Source of the DNA: Paraburkholderia sp. BL21I4N1 | Lineage (GTDB): Bacteria > Pseudomonadota > Gammaproteobacteria > Burkholderiales > Burkholderiaceae | Length of the DNA stretch: 64,000 nt | Direction: 5' to 3' | Assembly: GCF_002973525.1 (NCBI RefSeq) | Contig: NZ_PVEN01000005.1 | Location: forward strand, 186,001-250,000 | Part shown: one piece after another, positions 62,478-64,000 of the stretch | Numbering within the stretch: position 1 is the stretch's first letter | How the letters are laid out: the number at the start of each line of letters is the position of its first letter | Notes under the pieces: model-generated | Database searches by the model: none | Seen by the model: only the letters and a program-made list of their open reading frames with translations | Told to the model about the DNA's origin: nothing | Program-made: the position numbers and the translations under genes

Positions 62478-64000
62478 TCAGCTCCCCTTGTACTCGGCGG
62501 CGCTGGCCGGCGACATCGTGGTGGGCTTGCGGTTCGACGCGGGTGCCGCAGCCGGCGACGCGGCGCCTGCCGACGACTTATTGACCGGCGCGCCATCCAG
62601 TGAAATGGCGGCCTTCGGCTGCTGCTTGACGCCCGGCGGCGGCGCGGTCGGCGCCTGGCGGACCTGGGCCAGCAGTTGCGCGCACGGCAGCGGCTTGTTG
62701 TTGCTCGGTGCCAGCAGCGGAATCAACGCGGCGAACGGATTGATCAGCCCGAGCCCCACCGCGGCCCCGCCGCGCAGCGCCAGCGCCGCGGCATTCACGC
62801 CGACGTGCGGATCCTTGAAGGTGCCCTTCACGTACAGCGGCGAGCGCAGCGAGAACACCCGGAAGCCCTTGGTATGCGGATGAACGCCCAGATCCATGGT
62901 CTCGTCGCGCAGATTCACGTTACCGTCGATGTTGATCACCGCGTCGTCGGTATCGAGCGCGAACACGCGCGAATCGAGCACGCCGTTGGTCGCCACGAAA
63001 TCGGCGGCCGCGCAGTTGATTTTCACGTCGCGATTGCCGAACAGCTTTTCGTAGACCACGTTCGCCACGTTCAGGCCCGCCGCTTCCATGATCAGGCGGC
63101 TCACGGTGCCGTCGGTCACGAGCGCCTTCACCTCCCCGTTCGAGGTCGCCGCCAACGCCGCCGGCGAATTGCCGGTCGCGGTCAGGGCGGCGTCGCCGTT
63201 GATTTCGCCGAGTGCGTTTTGCATCGTCTTGAAGTTCGGGAACAGTTGCTTGAGCTTCAGATGCCGCGCCGACGTCGCGAAGCGCCCCTTCAGCGGCGTC
63301 GTGCTGCCGTCCAGATGAATGTCCGAGGCGAGCGAGCCGCCGGCCACGCCGAACTTCAGCGGTTCCAGCGACAGCACGCCGTCCTGCATTACCACGTGCG
63401 CGTAGAGGTCCGTGATCGGCAGATCCGCATTCTTGACGATGCGCCGGCCAGTGAACTTCACGTCGGCGTCGATCGCTTTCCAGCGGTCGGTGCGGAATTC
63501 CTCGACCGGCAGCACCTTGCTGGACGGCTGGGCGGTCGCGTCGCCGCGCTTGGCCTTGCTCGCGTTCGAGTCGGCGCCGATCACGGGCGCCAGATCGGAG
63601 AATTGCAGCAGATGCGACACCAGTTCGCCCTGCAACAGCGGACGCGGTTCACGAGCGGTATAGGTCAGCGAGCCGTTCAGATCGCTGCCGCCCACCCGAC
63701 CTGTAAAATTTTCATACTTGAACACGTTGCCGGTGGACTTGAACTGACCGACCAGGCGGCCTTCCGTTGCGTAAGGCGGGGTGTCGGGCAAGGTCACGCC
63801 CGTCAGCGAATAGAGCCGGGCCATGCTGTTGCCTTGCAGCCAGAGACGTAGATCGACCGCCGCCAGATGCGCCGGATCGGTGATCGTGCCGACCAGGCCG
63901 ACGTGCAGATCGCCCGCCTTGACGTCGGCCTGCACCGGGAACGGCCGGTCCGCGTCCTGCAGGGCCAGCACGCCGCCCACCTTGCCGCTGCCGGACACTG
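62478..64000 (-). CDS. AsmA family protein (N-terminal part outside the window)
   Basis: C-terminal 506 or so residues of an AsmA/TamB-like envelope protein thought to shuttle phospholipids between membranes. The AsmA C-domain pattern is clear: DLRLWLQGNSMARLYSLTGV, NFTGRVGGSDLNGSL, PLKGRFATSARHLKLKQLFP, and the end block SLRSPLYVKGTFKDPHVGVNAA with GAAVGLGLINPFAALIPLL. A Lys/Pro/Ala-rich tail follows. The gene is complete at its stop but continues past the right edge, so start and membrane anchor are not seen. Confidence 0.9.
   Translation of the reverse strand, partial: VSGSGKVGGVLALQDADRPFPVQADVKAGDLHVGLVGTITDPAHLAAVDLRLWLQGNSMARLYSLTGVTLPDTPPYATEGRLVGQFKSTGNVFKYENFTGRVGGSDLNGSLTYTAREPRPLLQGELVSHLLQFSDLAPVIGADSNASKAKRGDATAQPSSKVLPVEEFRTDRWKAIDADVKFTGRRIVKNADLPITDLYAHVVMQDGVLSLEPLKFGVAGGSLASDIHLDGSTTPLKGRFATSARHLKLKQLFPNFKTMQNALGEINGDAALTATGNSPAALAATSNGEVKALVTDGTVSRLIMEAAGLNVANVVYEKLFGNRDVKINCAAADFVATNGVLDSRVFALDTDDAVINIDGNVNLRDETMDLGVHPHTKGFRVFSLRSPLYVKGTFKDPHVGVNAAALALRGGAAVGLGLINPFAALIPLLAPSNNKPLPCAQLLAQVRQAPTAPPPGVKQQPKAAISLDGAPVNKSSAGAASPAAAPASNRKPTTMSPASAAEYKGS

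Overview
The window is a stretch of core chromosome from a GC-rich betaproteobacterium, very probably Burkholderiaceae and most like Paraburkholderia or Burkholderia. The reasons are the block tig-clpP-clpX-lon-hupB-tRNA-tRNA-ppiD, the pairs ompR-envZ, ahpC-ahpD and ispD-ispF, the yciB-bolA-ppiC-purL neighbourhood, a MocR regulator facing a DUF2917 gene, and the strong GC3 bias that gives nearly every gene a long false ORF on the other strand. I see no insertion sequence, prophage, integrase, CRISPR array or toxin-antitoxin locus. The identification rests on gene content only; no database search was run.

Layout. 1-11.4 kb (mostly minus): esterase, SDR, CurA-like reductase and hotdog thioesterase in one run; a MocR (GntR plus aminotransferase) regulator divergent from a DUF2917 gene across a paired inverted operator; then a fatty-acid degradation set (thiolase, FadB-like fusion, acyl-CoA ligase). 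11.4-15.3 kb (plus): SelO, MsrB, YciB, BolA-like protein and a periplasmic parvulin. 15.4-26.8 kb: purL (minus), an FAD amine/amino-acid oxidase, Nnr (NAD(P)HX repair), pgi, YbbA-like ABC ATPase and TesA with overlapping start codons, and a small lipoprotein. 26.9-36.2 kb (minus): ppiD, tRNA-Asp, tRNA-Val, hupB, lon, clpX, clpP, tig, i.e. the protein-folding and ATP-dependent proteolysis cluster. Sigma-32-like promoters lie upstream of both lon and clpP.

36.6-45.3 kb: glycerate kinase, a MarR regulator, a DUF3999 gene whose usual partner DUF2339 seems to survive only as a C-terminal scar, a small conserved gene, tRNA-Leu, a degenerate squalene/phytoene-synthase-like gene, a DUF1800/DUF1501 pair and a small secreted protein. 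45.5-50.4 kb: ompR-envZ preceded by a perfect tandem GTTACA box, ahpC-ahpD (peroxide defence), and ispD-ispF (MEP isoprenoid pathway). 50.5-57 kb (plus): mfd, argE, a threonine-dehydratase-like enzyme and mscL. 57.1-61.4 kb (minus): a CHASE3-type sensor kinase, a stand-alone receiver and a hybrid kinase forming one signalling unit. 61.7-64 kb: an unrecognised small protein, a tiny membrane ORF coupled to the end of an AsmA-family gene, and that AsmA gene, which runs off the right edge.

The most unusual material is small-scale: a decayed 37-bp tandem repeat that duplicates the tail and stop codon of the DUF3999 gene, an in-frame hexamer array in the same tail, the DUF2339 scar with an intact ATGA overlap, paired regulatory repeats at the MocR, ompR, ahpC, lon and clpP promoters, and the CATG shared by two divergent start codons. 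I found no convincing wholly new multi-gene system.
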